NCBI RefSeq assembly: GCF_009601505.1
Contig: NZ_WITC01000026.1
Location: 62,001-126,000 of the forward strand
Source of the DNA: Sinorhizobium terangae
GTDB taxonomy: Bacteria; Pseudomonadota; Alphaproteobacteria; Rhizobiales; Rhizobiaceae
Direction: 5' to 3'
DNA length: 64,000 nucleotides
Part shown: piece after piece, positions 31,797 to 40,324 of the stretch
Layout of the letters: each line of letters opens with the position of its first letter
How positions within the stretch are numbered: position 1 is the stretch's first letter
Position numbers and translations under genes: made by a program
Notes under the pieces: model-generated
Told to the model about the DNA's origin: nothing
The model's input: only the letters and a program-made list of their open reading frames with translations
Database searches by the model: none

Positions 31797-33059
31797 CTAT
31801 TTGAGGCCGGTGATCTGCTCGACCGCCGCCTGCGCGTTCTTCAGCGCCTCCTCCGGCGTGATGGTGCCGGCGACCGCCTTCGAGAGTTCGATCCCAAAGG
31901 CATTTTCGATCTCCGGCCATTTCGGATGGCGCGGACGCGGGGTCGAAGCCTGGATCGCCTCCATCAGCACCGGATAGTGCCGGAATTTCTCCTGCTTGGT
32001 CAGTTCAGGATCGGTGAAAACCGAGGCCCGGACGGGCGGATTGCCGCGCTCGGCGGAAATCTTGATCTGCTCGGGCGACGTTGCCCAAAGCATGAAGTCG
32101 AAGGCTTCCTGCTTGTTCTTCGATGCCGACATGATGCCCATGGTCCAATGGCCGATTTCCGAACTGCCCGGCTTCGTTCCGGCTGGAATAGCAGTATAGG
32201 AGATCTTGCCAACCATCTTCGACTGGCTCGGATCCTCAAAGGTCGCGACCCAGTTCGGCCAGTTGATCGACGAAGCGGAGGTCCCTGCGGCAAGCGCCGT
32301 GCCGACCTCGTTGGCGTTGTAGCTCTCGACCCCCTTCGGCGAGACATCGCGCAACGCCATGAACATCTTCATGGCGGCGGCACCTTCCGGCGTGTCGATC
32401 GTGACCTTGCTCCGATCGGCATTGAAGAGATCGGCGCCATAGGACCAGAAGATAGGCATGAAATCGGCAACGACCGGGTTGCCCTGCCCACCGCGGAAAA
32501 CATAGCCGAAATAGCGGCCGCCGCCGTCTTCGGTCAGCTTTTTGCTCGCCTTCAGCACGTCGTCCCAGGTTTTCGGGGCGTCAACGCCGGCTTCCTTGTA
32601 CTTGGCGGCGTCATAGAAGAACATCTGCGCATTTCCCACATAGGGCAGGCAGACATAGGGCCCGGAATTGTAGGGGTTGCGGCAGATCGCCAGCGACTTC
32701 GACAGGAAATCGTTGTCCGGTCCTTCCAGTCCGGCCTTCTTGAAGTAGGGCGTCAGGTCCTCCAGATGCCCGTTTTCGGCAAAAAACGGAATCCAAGGAT
32801 CGTCCATCAGGATGATATCGAAGACCCCGGACTTGGTGGCGCCGGCATTGGCCCCTTGTTCGAAAACGTTGGCATAGGGCGCCTGGACGGTCTCCACCTT
32901 GGTGCCCTTCATCTTCGCGTAGTCTGCGGCCGCGGCTCTCAGGCCGTCGCCTTCGCTGCCGGATGGCACGAGGACCGTGATATCGGCCCATGCGGCACCG
33001 CTGATCGCGAGCGCGGACGCCGCGGCAGCCAAGGTGAGAAACAGTTTACGAACCATCAT
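31797..33059 (-). CDS. CUT1-type ABC transporter periplasmic binding protein
   Basis: A 420-aa secreted binding protein with signal peptide MMVRKLFLTLAAAASALAISGAAWA. The mature part is the MalE/UgpB-type extracellular binding protein: ITVLVPSGSEGDGLRAAAADYAK, FDIILMDDPWIPFFAENGHLEDLTPYF, VCLPYVGNAQMFFYD, GQGNPVVADFMPIFWSYGAD and GNPPVRASVFTDPEL. Start at 33059 (or the adjacent ATG 33056) after GGGAGG. It heads the leftward six-gene operon ending at 27119. The ligand is likely a sugar or glycoside; unknown. Confidence 0.9.
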   Translation of the reverse strand: MMVRKLFLTLAAAASALAISGAAWADITVLVPSGSEGDGLRAAAADYAKMKGTKVETVQAPYANVFEQGANAGATKSGVFDIILMDDPWIPFFAENGHLEDLTPYFKKAGLEGPDNDFLSKSLAICRNPYNSGPYVCLPYVGNAQMFFYDAAKYKEAGVDAPKTWDDVLKASKKLTEDGGGRYFGYVFRGGQGNPVVADFMPIFWSYGADLFNADRSKVTIDTPEGAAAMKMFMALRDVSPKGVESYNANEVGTALAAGTSASSINWPNWVATFEDPSQSKMVGKISYTAIPAGTKPGSSEIGHWTMGIMSASKNKQEAFDFMLWATSPEQIKISAERGNPPVRASVFTDPELTKQEKFRHYPVLMEAIQASTPRPRHPKWPEIENAFGIELSKAVAGTITPEEALKNAQAAVEQITGLK

Positions 33060-33279
33060 ACACCTCCCATTCCGAGTTGTTATTCAGAGGCCGCTTTTTC
33101 GAAAGGGGGACCCCACCCTATCCGGCATGACGGAGACGCTGCTTCGAAGCGCGTTACGGCAGATTGAAAATTTCCGGCGCCTCCCTAAGCCGGAATTGCT
33201 CCCGAGTATAATTTTATCACACTGCGCGCTTTCCTCATAAGCACAACATTAGCGACAACTTAGATGACACCTTACGCAA

Positions 33280-34215
33280 TTAGGAGGTCGCGGGGGGCCG
33301 ATCTTCGGGTTGACGGCATTCGACTCTCCATGTCCCGATCAACATGTCGAGAAAGCGCTCGGCGGCGGGAGAGAGCGTCCCGCCCCGACGCCTAACGACG
33401 CCGATCGTTCGGGAAATTTCGGGAGTGCGGATCGGTCGGGTTACGAGGAAGGGGTGATCGCCCTGCGGCGTGGCCATTTGCGGTAGCACGGAAATACCGA
33501 GACCGGCTTCGACGAGCCCCAGCGAGGTCGAAAGATGCGTGACCTCGTAGAACCAGCGCAGCTTGATGTTGGATCGCGCAAGCGCGGCGTCGAGCAGCGT
33601 TCTGTTGCCGCTCGACCGGTGCACAGTGATCAGCCGGAACGGTTCCAGATCGCTCCAGCCAACCTCTTGCCTGCCGGCGAGTGGATGGTCCTTGCGTGCC
33701 GCGAGCACGAAGGGATCTTCCACCAGCCGATCGAAGATCAGGTCGGGGTCGGAGGTGCCCATGATGTTGATGCCGAATTCGACCTCGCCCCGCGCCACCG
33801 CCTGCAGGCCGTCGGTCGCCGGAAGGTCGAGAATTCGAAACCGGATGTTTGGATACTCGGCATTGAATTGCCTGATGACAGTGGGAAGAAAGTAGAAGGC
33901 CGCCGTCGGCAGGCACGCGATCGTCACCAGGCCGCTTCGTTGCACACCGACGTCCCTGACGGCAAAGAGCGACCCATCGAATTCCTCGAGCATGCGACGC
34001 ACCAGCGGTATCAGCTCCGTTCCGAGTGCCGTTGGCGAGACATGCCGCGTCGTGCGCTCCAGCAGGGGCGCACCGATTGCCATCTCCAGCTTCTGGATGC
34101 GGCGGCTCAGGGCCGGTTGCGAAACATTGAGCGCCTCTGCCGCCCTGTGGAAGCCTTCCAGTTCCACCACGCTCAGAAATGCCCTCAGGTCGAGGATCTC
34201 GCAATTGATGCTCAT
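33280..34215 (-). CDS. LysR-family transcriptional regulator, probable regulator of the galD/NitT operon
   Basis: A 311-aa LysR regulator with HTH FLSVVELEGFHRAAEALNVSQPALSRRIQKLEMAIG and effector domain starting near GLVTIACLPTAAFYFLP. The N-terminus is close to catabolic LysR proteins of the CatR/GalR/PcaQ type. It is divergent from the GalD-like gene with 111 bp between, where long inverted repeats lie, giving a classical LysR arrangement. It likely responds to an aromatic acid or pathway intermediate. The 220-bp gap from 33060 to 33279 downstream holds no feature I can name. Confidence 0.88.
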   Translation of the reverse strand: MSINCEILDLRAFLSVVELEGFHRAAEALNVSQPALSRRIQKLEMAIGAPLLERTTRHVSPTALGTELIPLVRRMLEEFDGSLFAVRDVGVQRSGLVTIACLPTAAFYFLPTVIRQFNAEYPNIRFRILDLPATDGLQAVARGEVEFGINIMGTSDPDLIFDRLVEDPFVLAARKDHPLAGRQEVGWSDLEPFRLITVHRSSGNRTLLDAALARSNIKLRWFYEVTHLSTSLGLVEAGLGISVLPQMATPQGDHPFLVTRPIRTPEISRTIGVVRRRGGTLSPAAERFLDMLIGTWRVECRQPEDRPPATS

Positions 34216-34237
34216 ATCGGATCAATACTCCAAAAAT

Positions 34238-34276
34238 TTGCATTTCACATATCAATCGTGCTGCCGCTAAATGCAA
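34238..34276. promoter_or_regulatory. Interrupted inverted repeats in lysR-galD gap, likely LysR binding region
   Basis: TTGCATTT (34238-34245) and AAATGCAA (34269-34276) are perfect 8-bp arms 23 bp apart. A second repeat, TATCAAT near 34251 and ATTGATA near 34288, overlaps it. The A/T-rich location between divergent genes suits LysR activation and autoregulation sites. Confidence 0.5.
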
Positions 34277-34326
34277 TAAAGCCGATCATTGATACGGCGT
34301 AAACATAAGTCTCGTGGATTTTGGCG

Positions 34327-35409
34327 ATGAACGACCTGATTTCCGTACCCTGCGTCTTGATGAGAGGCGGCACCTCCAAAGGTCCGTTCTTTCTCGCGTC
34401 GGATCTGCCGGCGGACCAGGCCGAGCGGGACCAGATCCTGCTTTCGGTGATGGGCTCGGGCCATCCCCTGCAGATAGACGGCATCGGTGGCGGCAATCCG
34501 GTCACCAGCAAAGTCGCAATCATCGGTCCCCCCACCGTCCCCGGCGCCGACGTCGATTATCTTTTTGCGCAGGTGCGCGTCGATCAGCAGATGGTCGACA
34601 CCTCGCCGAACTGCGGCAATATGCTCGCCGCCGTCGGCCCCTTCTCGATCGAAGCAGGATTAGTTTTAGCGCGAGGCGCAACGACCGTCGTCCGTATTCA
34701 CAATGTGAACACCGGCAAGCTGATCGAGGCAGAGGTTCCGACGCCGGACGGCAGGGTCGCCTATCTTGGCGACGCATCGATCGACGGTGTCCCCGGCAAG
34801 GCCGCACCAATCGCGCTGACATTCATGGACGCGGCCGGAGCGCGGACCGGAAAATTGTTCCCGACCGGACAATCCCTCGAATACATCGACGGCATCGCGG
34901 TGACCTGCATCGACTGCGCCATGCCCATGGTCCTTTTTGATGCGGAGGCGATCGGCGCAACGGGAAACGAAACGGCCGCAGAACTCAATGCCGACAAGGC
35001 TGCGCTCGGCCGGATCGAAGCGTTAAGGATGGAGGCCGGCCGGCGCATGGGCATGGGCGACGTAAGCGATCAGGTCACCCCGAAGCCAGTGTTGGTCAGC
35101 AAGTCCAAGGGCAACGGCGACATCAATGTTCGGTACTTCATGCCGCACCAATGTCATCCCTCGCTTGCCACCACGGGCGCCGTCGGAATAGCCACGGCCT
35201 GCATCGCCAAGAACACCGTGGCTTCCCGGTTGACCGGCGTGCGCGCGCCACCGCTTGTACTGTCGATCGAACACCCAAGCGGCCACCTCGATGTGAAGCT
35301 GCAAGAGAGGGACGGAAAGATCGTCGCCGGCATCTTGCGAACCGCGCGACGCCTGTTCGAGGGGCAGGTTTTCGCGAAGCCTACCAAGCGCCTGTTTTGC
35401 GCGGCATAA
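34327..35409 (+). CDS. galD: 4-oxalomesaconate tautomerase, GalD/PrpF family
   Basis: A 360-aa PrpF-fold isomerase: PCVLMRGGTSKGPFFL at the N-terminus, GHPLQIDGIGGGNPVTSKVAI (about 45-65), the catalytic-type Cys in DTSPNCGNMLAAVGPF (about 99), and the second half CIDCAMPMVLFDA and MPHQCHPSLATTGAVGIATA. GalD converts the keto to the enol form of 4-oxalomesaconate before LigJ-type hydration, linking this locus to ligJ at the left edge, 34 kb away. The start was placed at ATG 34327; a TTG at 34321 would add two residues. PrpF (methylaconitate isomerase) is the alternative, but no propionate genes are nearby. Confidence 0.82.
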   Translation: MNDLISVPCVLMRGGTSKGPFFLASDLPADQAERDQILLSVMGSGHPLQIDGIGGGNPVTSKVAIIGPPTVPGADVDYLFAQVRVDQQMVDTSPNCGNMLAAVGPFSIEAGLVLARGATTVVRIHNVNTGKLIEAEVPTPDGRVAYLGDASIDGVPGKAAPIALTFMDAAGARTGKLFPTGQSLEYIDGIAVTCIDCAMPMVLFDAEAIGATGNETAAELNADKAALGRIEALRMEAGRRMGMGDVSDQVTPKPVLVSKSKGNGDINVRYFMPHQCHPSLATTGAVGIATACIAKNTVASRLTGVRAPPLVLSIEHPSGHLDVKLQERDGKIVAGILRTARRLFEGQVFAKPTKRLFCAA

Positions 35410-35456
35410 TTTGAAGTGGCTGCCGGGAGGGCGCCACGTAACCTGGAGGAACAATC

Positions 35457-36458
35457 ATGCGTAAGCTCATGCTCGCCCTCGCGGCCACCGTTGCGTTTGC
35501 CGGATCCGCCTTTGCGGAACCGGTTCGCATCAGCGTCGGCTCGTACAATCTCAACAATCTTCCCTTTCCCGTCGCTCAGGGTCTCGGGCTTTACGAGCAG
35601 GAAGGTCTTGAGGTGACCGTCGAGAACTTTGCCTCCGGTGGCTCGAAAACGTTGCAGGCGCTGGTAGCCGGGTCGACCGACGTTGCTGTAGGCTTCTACG
35701 ACCACACGATTCAGATGCAGTCACAGAACAAGGCCGTCGTCGGCTTCGTACAACTCGCGCGCAACTCCGGCCTTGTCCTTGCCGGCGGCAAGAATGCCAC
35801 CTTTGACCCGGCAAAGCCGGAAACCATCAAGGGTGCGAAGATCGGCATCACTTCGCCCGGATCGTCCTCCGATTTCTTCGTTCGCTACTATCTGCAGCGT
35901 CACAATCTGTCGGCGGATGACGTTTCGCTGATCGGCGTCGGCTCCGGCTCTGCTGCCGTCGCCGCGCTCGAACAGGGCAAGATCGATCTGCTCGTCAACT
36001 ACGATCCGGCGGCGACCTTCATCGAAGCCAAGGGCGTCGGCAAGATCCTCGTCGATGCGCGCAGCGACAAAGGCGCCAAGGAAATCTACGGCGGGACCTA
36101 TCCCACCTCCGTCCTCTATGCCACCCAAGACTACATCGACGAGAACCCCGAGACGATCCAAAAGGTCACGAATGCGACTGTCAAGGCGCTGCAGTGGATG
36201 AACAATCACTCGGCCGAGGAGATCGTCGAGAAGCTCCCGAAAGAATTCATTTCGGGCGATAGAGAAACCTACATAAAAGCCGTCGAGAACGCGAAGGCGA
36301 TCTTCTCGACCGACGGCCGCTTCAACGACGAGGACGTCAAGACGCCGCTCGCCGTTCTCAAGAGCTTCAACGAGAAGGTCGCGGCGGCGGATATCGATCT
36401 ATCGAAAACCTATACCAACGACTTCGTCGGCAAAGCGCCGCACGATGTCGCGAACTGA
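35457..36458 (+). CDS. NitT/TauT-type ABC transporter substrate-binding protein
   Basis: A 333-aa secreted protein with signal peptide MRKLMLALAATVAFAGSAFAEP and an NMT1/SsuA-like fold: VRISVGSYNLNNLPFPVAQGLGLYEQEGLEVTVENFASGGSKTLQAL, GSTDVAVGFYDH, GAKIGITSPGSSSDFFVRYYL and LEQGKIDLLVNYDPAATF. ATG follows TGGAGGA. Operon with GalD suggests an aromatic acid ligand, as for known phthalate-type NMT1 transporters, rather than taurine or nitrate; this is inference from context. Confidence 0.87.
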   Translation: MRKLMLALAATVAFAGSAFAEPVRISVGSYNLNNLPFPVAQGLGLYEQEGLEVTVENFASGGSKTLQALVAGSTDVAVGFYDHTIQMQSQNKAVVGFVQLARNSGLVLAGGKNATFDPAKPETIKGAKIGITSPGSSSDFFVRYYLQRHNLSADDVSLIGVGSGSAAVAALEQGKIDLLVNYDPAATFIEAKGVGKILVDARSDKGAKEIYGGTYPTSVLYATQDYIDENPETIQKVTNATVKALQWMNNHSAEEIVEKLPKEFISGDRETYIKAVENAKAIFSTDGRFNDEDVKTPLAVLKSFNEKVAAADIDLSKTYTNDFVGKAPHDVAN

Positions 36459-36471
36459 TGAGGAGGAAGCC

Positions 36472-37302
36472 ATGTCGCTGGCTGTCGTGAAACCCGTGCC
36501 GCATGCTGTCGGCGGGCAAACGCCCAAGGCGATGGTGTCGATCGATGCGGTCACCATGTCATTCGGCGCCTATGTCGCCGTTCAGGATGTCAATCTCACG
36601 GTTGCCGATGGCGAATTTCTCGCGATCGTCGGCCCGACCGGCTGCGGCAAAAGCACAATCCTCAACGCGATCGCCGGCCTCCTGAAGCCTGCGGCCGGTA
36701 CGGTCTCGATCGACGGTGCGGCGGTCAAAGGCGTCCAGAACGCTATCGGATATCTCTTCCAGCAGGATGCGCTGCTTCCGTGGAAAACGGCGTTGGAAAA
36801 CGTCGAGCTGGGTCCGATGTTCAAGGGCGTTGACGCTTCCGAGCGTCGTGAGCGATCCATCGCCTGGCTCGCCAAGGTCGGTCTCAAGGGTTTCGAGCAC
36901 CGCTATCCGCATCAGTTGTCGGGTGGCCAGCGCAAACGCGTCCAGATGGCCCAGGCGCTGATTACCGGCCCAAAGGTCATTCTGATGGACGAGCCGTTCT
37001 CGGCGCTCGATATCCACACGCGTCATCTGATGCAGAATGAACTCTTGCGCCTGTGGCAGGAGGAGCGGCGCGCCGTCGTGATGATCACACATGACCTCGA
37101 AGAGGCCATCGCGCTCGGTGACCGCGTCGTGGTTCTGGCGGCCGGGCCGCGCAGTCGCGTCATCGACAGCTTCACGGTCGACCTCGACCGGCCGCGCGAT
37201 GTGGCGGAAATCAAGCTCGATCCACGCTTCATGGATCTTTATCGCAACATCTGGGCGTCACTGCGCGGCGAAGTGGAGAAAAGCTATGAACGCCATGACT
37301 GA
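36472..37302 (+). CDS. NitT/TauT-type ABC transporter ATPase
   Basis: A 276-aa ATPase with Walker A GPTGCGKST (about 58), Q-loop LFQQDALLPWKTALENVELG, signature LSGGQRKRVQMAQAL (about 153), Walker B VILMDEPFSALDIHTR and switch MITHDLEEAIALGD. This LPWKT/QMAQAL version is the SsuB/TauB group. Strong AGGAGG site. Overlaps the permease gene by 17 bp. Confidence 0.92.
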   Translation: MSLAVVKPVPHAVGGQTPKAMVSIDAVTMSFGAYVAVQDVNLTVADGEFLAIVGPTGCGKSTILNAIAGLLKPAAGTVSIDGAAVKGVQNAIGYLFQQDALLPWKTALENVELGPMFKGVDASERRERSIAWLAKVGLKGFEHRYPHQLSGGQRKRVQMAQALITGPKVILMDEPFSALDIHTRHLMQNELLRLWQEERRAVVMITHDLEEAIALGDRVVVLAAGPRSRVIDSFTVDLDRPRDVAEIKLDPRFMDLYRNIWASLRGEVEKSYERHD

Positions 37303-38059
37303 ACGTTTGATCCAGCTCTGCCTCCTGACCGTCATTCTCGGCGGCTGGCAACTTGGCGTCGCTGCCGGTGTGATCGATGTCTTTTTCTTCCCGCCACCGG
37401 TCGACATCTTCAACCAGGTCATATCCTGGGTGACCGACACCGATTTCTATCGCCATGTGACGATCACGCTGACAGAGACCGTGCTCGGTTATCTCATCGG
37501 CACAGGCCTTGGCGTCGCTGCCGGCGTCTGGCTCGGACTTAGCCGCAGGACGGCTCGCATTCTCGATCCATTCATCAAGGGTCTGAACGCGATCCCGCGC
37601 GTCGTCCTCGCGCCGATCTTCGTGCTGTGGCTCGGCCTCGGCCTCTGGTCGAAGGTGGCACTCGCCGTAACGCTCGTCTTCTTCGTCACGTTCTTCAACG
37701 CCATGCAGGGCGTGCGTGAGGTGAACCCGGTCGTTCTGTCGAATGCCCGCATTCTCGGGGCAAAGCGGTCGGACCTTTTGCGCCACGTCTATTTTCCGGC
37801 CGCGGCAAGCTGGATCCTGTCCTCGCTGCGCACCTCCGTCGGCTTCGCGGTCGTTGGCGCCATCATCGGTGAGTATCTCGGCGCCTCTGCCGGTCTCGGC
37901 TACCTGATCGCTCAGGCCGAAGGAAACTTCGATGCAGTCGGCGTATTTGCCGGCATCATCATACTGGCAATCTTCGTGCTGATCATCGACAGCCTTCTCG
38001 ACGTGGTCGAAAAAAGGCTGATCAAATGGCGGCCGAGCGCTGGCGAGCGTCCCGCCTGA
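37286..38059 (+). CDS. NitT/TauT-type ABC transporter permease
   Basis: A 257-aa permease starting MNAMTERLIQLCLL, with about six helices and the SsuC/TauC-type loop ARILGAKRSDLLRHVYFPAAASWILSSLRTSVGFAVVGAIIGE. It forms the channel of the importer with the binding protein at 35457 and ATPase at 36472. The upstream in-frame sequence is out-of-frame ATPase coding. A hairpin terminator follows. Confidence 0.9.
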   Translation: MNAMTERLIQLCLLTVILGGWQLGVAAGVIDVFFFPPPVDIFNQVISWVTDTDFYRHVTITLTETVLGYLIGTGLGVAAGVWLGLSRRTARILDPFIKGLNAIPRVVLAPIFVLWLGLGLWSKVALAVTLVFFVTFFNAMQGVREVNPVVLSNARILGAKRSDLLRHVYFPAAASWILSSLRTSVGFAVVGAIIGEYLGASAGLGYLIAQAEGNFDAVGVFAGIIILAIFVLIIDSLLDVVEKRLIKWRPSAGERPA

Positions 38060-38080
38060 AGCAAACTCCGTAAGCCGGAA

Positions 38081-38108
38081 ACAGGGCCTCCCGAAACGGA
38101 GGCCCTGT
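38081..38108 (+). terminator. Terminator after the NitT-type operon
   Basis: ACAGGGCCTCC and GGAGGCCCTGT form an 11-bp perfect stem around CGAAAC, followed by TGCTTTC. It lies in the gap between convergent genes ending at 38059 and 38154. Confidence 0.8.
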
Positions 38109-38153
38109 TGCTTTCGCGCGAGTGTCCGACCGCGCCGTCACCTCCGCCCCACA

Positions 38154-39083
38154 TCAATTCAGCGGCAGTCGGCGCGCATTCCACTCGCTTTTCGGCACTG
38201 CGCCACCGATGGCAAAACTGAAGGAAACCACCGATGTCGCCTCGGCGTCGACCTCGCATTTGAAGTCGACGTTGTACCAGTTCGCCTTGCTCCGGTAGGC
38301 GCTGCCTATGGCGGTAACCGCCGAAGTCGAAATAGTTCCGGCGCGGGCGAGCATATCCGGGAAAGTACCCGGCCTCTGGTTGCGGATCTGCTCCAGCGCC
38401 TCGATGCTGCAGATCTGCGCGACGCGTGCCTTGACGGGGAGCTTGCCGAGCGCCTGCTTGATGCGCGGGTTCGACAGCGCATTTGGCGAAAAGAGTTCTT
38501 TCGCCGGCACGAGCTCGTCGGATTTCTGTTCGACTTTGGCGCCTGCCGGCTCCGAGGACTGCTGTTTCTCCGCCGTTTCCGGCAGTGGCTTTTGCGCGGG
38601 AACCGGCACGCTTTCAAGGGACGCCGCTTCCGCCTCGCCCTCTTGGGTCGCCGCATCCGGTTGCGGTGTCGCCAGCACCGGCGGCGCCGGTTTGGGCTCA
38701 GGCATTTCGCGCGCGGTCTCTGTCGCCGGTGCCGTCGGCCTCGGCTGTTCGACGACTTTCGGAACGTCCTGTGCGTCACTCGGGCCTTGCGGCGGCCGCT
38801 GCGCTTCCTTTACTTCGGCGCGCACTGACCCGGATTCGAAGACCTGCGGCTGCGCGGCGGATGGGGTGGCGGTTGATTTCGCAGGCTCCGTCTGCGGCTT
38901 TTCTGCCGGCTTCGGGGACGGCGGCGGAACCAGTTCGACCTTGACGCTCTGCTCTTTCGCCGGTTCCGGCGTTGCTTCGGGCAGCTGGAAAAGCAACAGG
39001 AACGCGACGGTCAGATGCAGGGCAACCGACGTCGGCATGCCCCATCCGATCTCTCTCTTCGGCGCGTTGGCGAACTGTTGCAT
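38154..39083 (-). CDS. DUF930 family envelope protein
   Basis: A 309-aa protein with a short basic cytoplasmic N-terminus, one membrane segment (TSVALHLTVAFLLLFQL, about 18-34), a long Pro/Glu/Ala-rich linker (about 40-190) and a C-terminal globular domain (ALSNPRIKQALGKLPVKARVAQICSIEALEQI to WNARRLPLN) typical of DUF930. The layout resembles TonB-like periplasm-spanning proteins. DUF930 is mainly found in rhizobia; its function is not known. Two cysteines (AQICS and FKCEV) could form a disulfide. Start at 39083 lies in a sequence without strong ribosome site. The 276-bp gap upstream (39084-39359) shows no named element. Confidence 0.82.
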   Translation of the reverse strand: MQQFANAPKREIGWGMPTSVALHLTVAFLLLFQLPEATPEPAKEQSVKVELVPPPSPKPAEKPQTEPAKSTATPSAAQPQVFESGSVRAEVKEAQRPPQGPSDAQDVPKVVEQPRPTAPATETAREMPEPKPAPPVLATPQPDAATQEGEAEAASLESVPVPAQKPLPETAEKQQSSEPAGAKVEQKSDELVPAKELFSPNALSNPRIKQALGKLPVKARVAQICSIEALEQIRNQRPGTFPDMLARAGTISTSAVTAIGSAYRSKANWYNVDFKCEVDAEATSVVSFSFAIGGAVPKSEWNARRLPLN

Positions 39084-39359
39084 TGCTCAAAAGACAGCGG
39101 GCTGCACGGGCGGAGGCCAGGCAGGACGAGGCAGTTTCTCATCCCGTTCCAGCCTGTAACGGTCATCGTCAAATAAGGACTCGCGTGGCCGTGAACAAGC
39201 GGAAAGTCCCGACGCGTCTCCCACGCTCCGGCCGACGGTCTCTCATCACGACTTCGTGGCTTCGGGCCTCGGCCGTCGCGGTTCATGATCTCGCCGGATG
39301 TCACGCGTACAGTTTCGCGTGCCTCTGTCAATTGCCCAGCGCGGAAAGGAGGTGCTTCG

Positions 39360-40277
39360 ATGAGGTTCACACGGCGAAGCGTCCTTCAGGGACTTGCATT
39401 GGCTGCATCATTGCCGGCGATGGGTCACTCGTCGCACGCCGAGCCTGCCGGCGCGATCCGCAAGGTGATCCCGTCGAGTGGCGAGGAAATACCGGCGATC
39501 GGACTCGGAACCTGGATCACCTTCAACGTCGGCGATGATCCGCTGCTGAAGGACGAGTGCGCCGCCGTGATGGCTGCCTTCTTCGAGGGCGGCGGACGCA
39601 TGATCGATTCCTCTCCCATGTACGGGTCCTCGCAACCGACCATCGGCTACGGTCTTAAGAAGCTCGGATATCCCGATCGCCTGTTTTCGGCCGAGAAGGT
39701 CTGGATTTCCGATCCGGCAAGCGGGGCGGAACAGATCGAAGCCTCTCGCGCCCATTGGGGCGTTGAGAAATTTGATCTCATGCAGGTCCACAATCTCGTT
39801 TCCTGGGAAGATCATCTGCCGATGCTGTTCGAGATGAAGGCAAAGGCGCAGCTGCGTTATGTCGGCATCAGCAGCTCGGAAGGACGCCGACATCGGGAAA
39901 TCGAACGCATCATGGCGAGCGAGCCCATCGATTTCGTGCAGGTCACCTACAACATCCTCGATCGTGAGGCGGAGGAGCGCATCCTGCCCCTGGCGCGGGA
40001 GAAAGGCATCGCGGTCATCGTCAACCGACCGTTCCGCCAGGGCAGCTTGATCCGGCAGCTCGACGACGAACCCTTGCCCGAATGGGTTGGCGAGACCGGG
40101 GCGCGGAGTTGGGCGCAGTTCCTGCTCAAGTTCATCATCTCGCATCCGGCCGTCACCTGCGCCATACCGGCGACGACCCGCGTCGACCATGTGCGCGAGA
40201 ATCTCGAAGCCGGCGGCGGCGTGCTGCCTGACGAGACGATGCGGCGGCGCATGGTCGACTATGTGGAGGCGTTGTGA
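39360..40277 (+). CDS. Tat-exported aldo/keto reductase
   Basis: A 305-aa aldo/keto reductase with a twin-arginine signal (MRFTRRSVLQGLALAASLPAMGHSSHA). The AKR catalytic tetrad is present: Asp and Tyr in DSSPMYGSS, Lys in AEKVW, His in MQVHNL. The NADPH-side motif IPATTRVDHVRENLEAGGG is near the C-terminus. ATG has a GGAAAGGAGG site. Some AKRs of this subgroup are periplasmic. It probably shares a transcript with the DUF6064-like membrane protein gene 47 bp downstream. Substrate unknown. Confidence 0.87.
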   Translation: MRFTRRSVLQGLALAASLPAMGHSSHAEPAGAIRKVIPSSGEEIPAIGLGTWITFNVGDDPLLKDECAAVMAAFFEGGGRMIDSSPMYGSSQPTIGYGLKKLGYPDRLFSAEKVWISDPASGAEQIEASRAHWGVEKFDLMQVHNLVSWEDHLPMLFEMKAKAQLRYVGISSSEGRRHREIERIMASEPIDFVQVTYNILDREAEERILPLAREKGIAVIVNRPFRQGSLIRQLDDEPLPEWVGETGARSWAQFLLKFIISHPAVTCAIPATTRVDHVRENLEAGGGVLPDETMRRRMVDYVEAL

Positions 40278-40324
40278 CCGCCGCCCTCCAGTGTCCCCGA
40301 ACGGACGAGTCGTGAGGTCGATGG

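Noticed and set aside
35457-38059. Annotation as taurine or nitrate transporter
   Set aside because: Class features are shared by many ligands, and the operon context (GalD-type tautomerase) argues for an aromatic acid.
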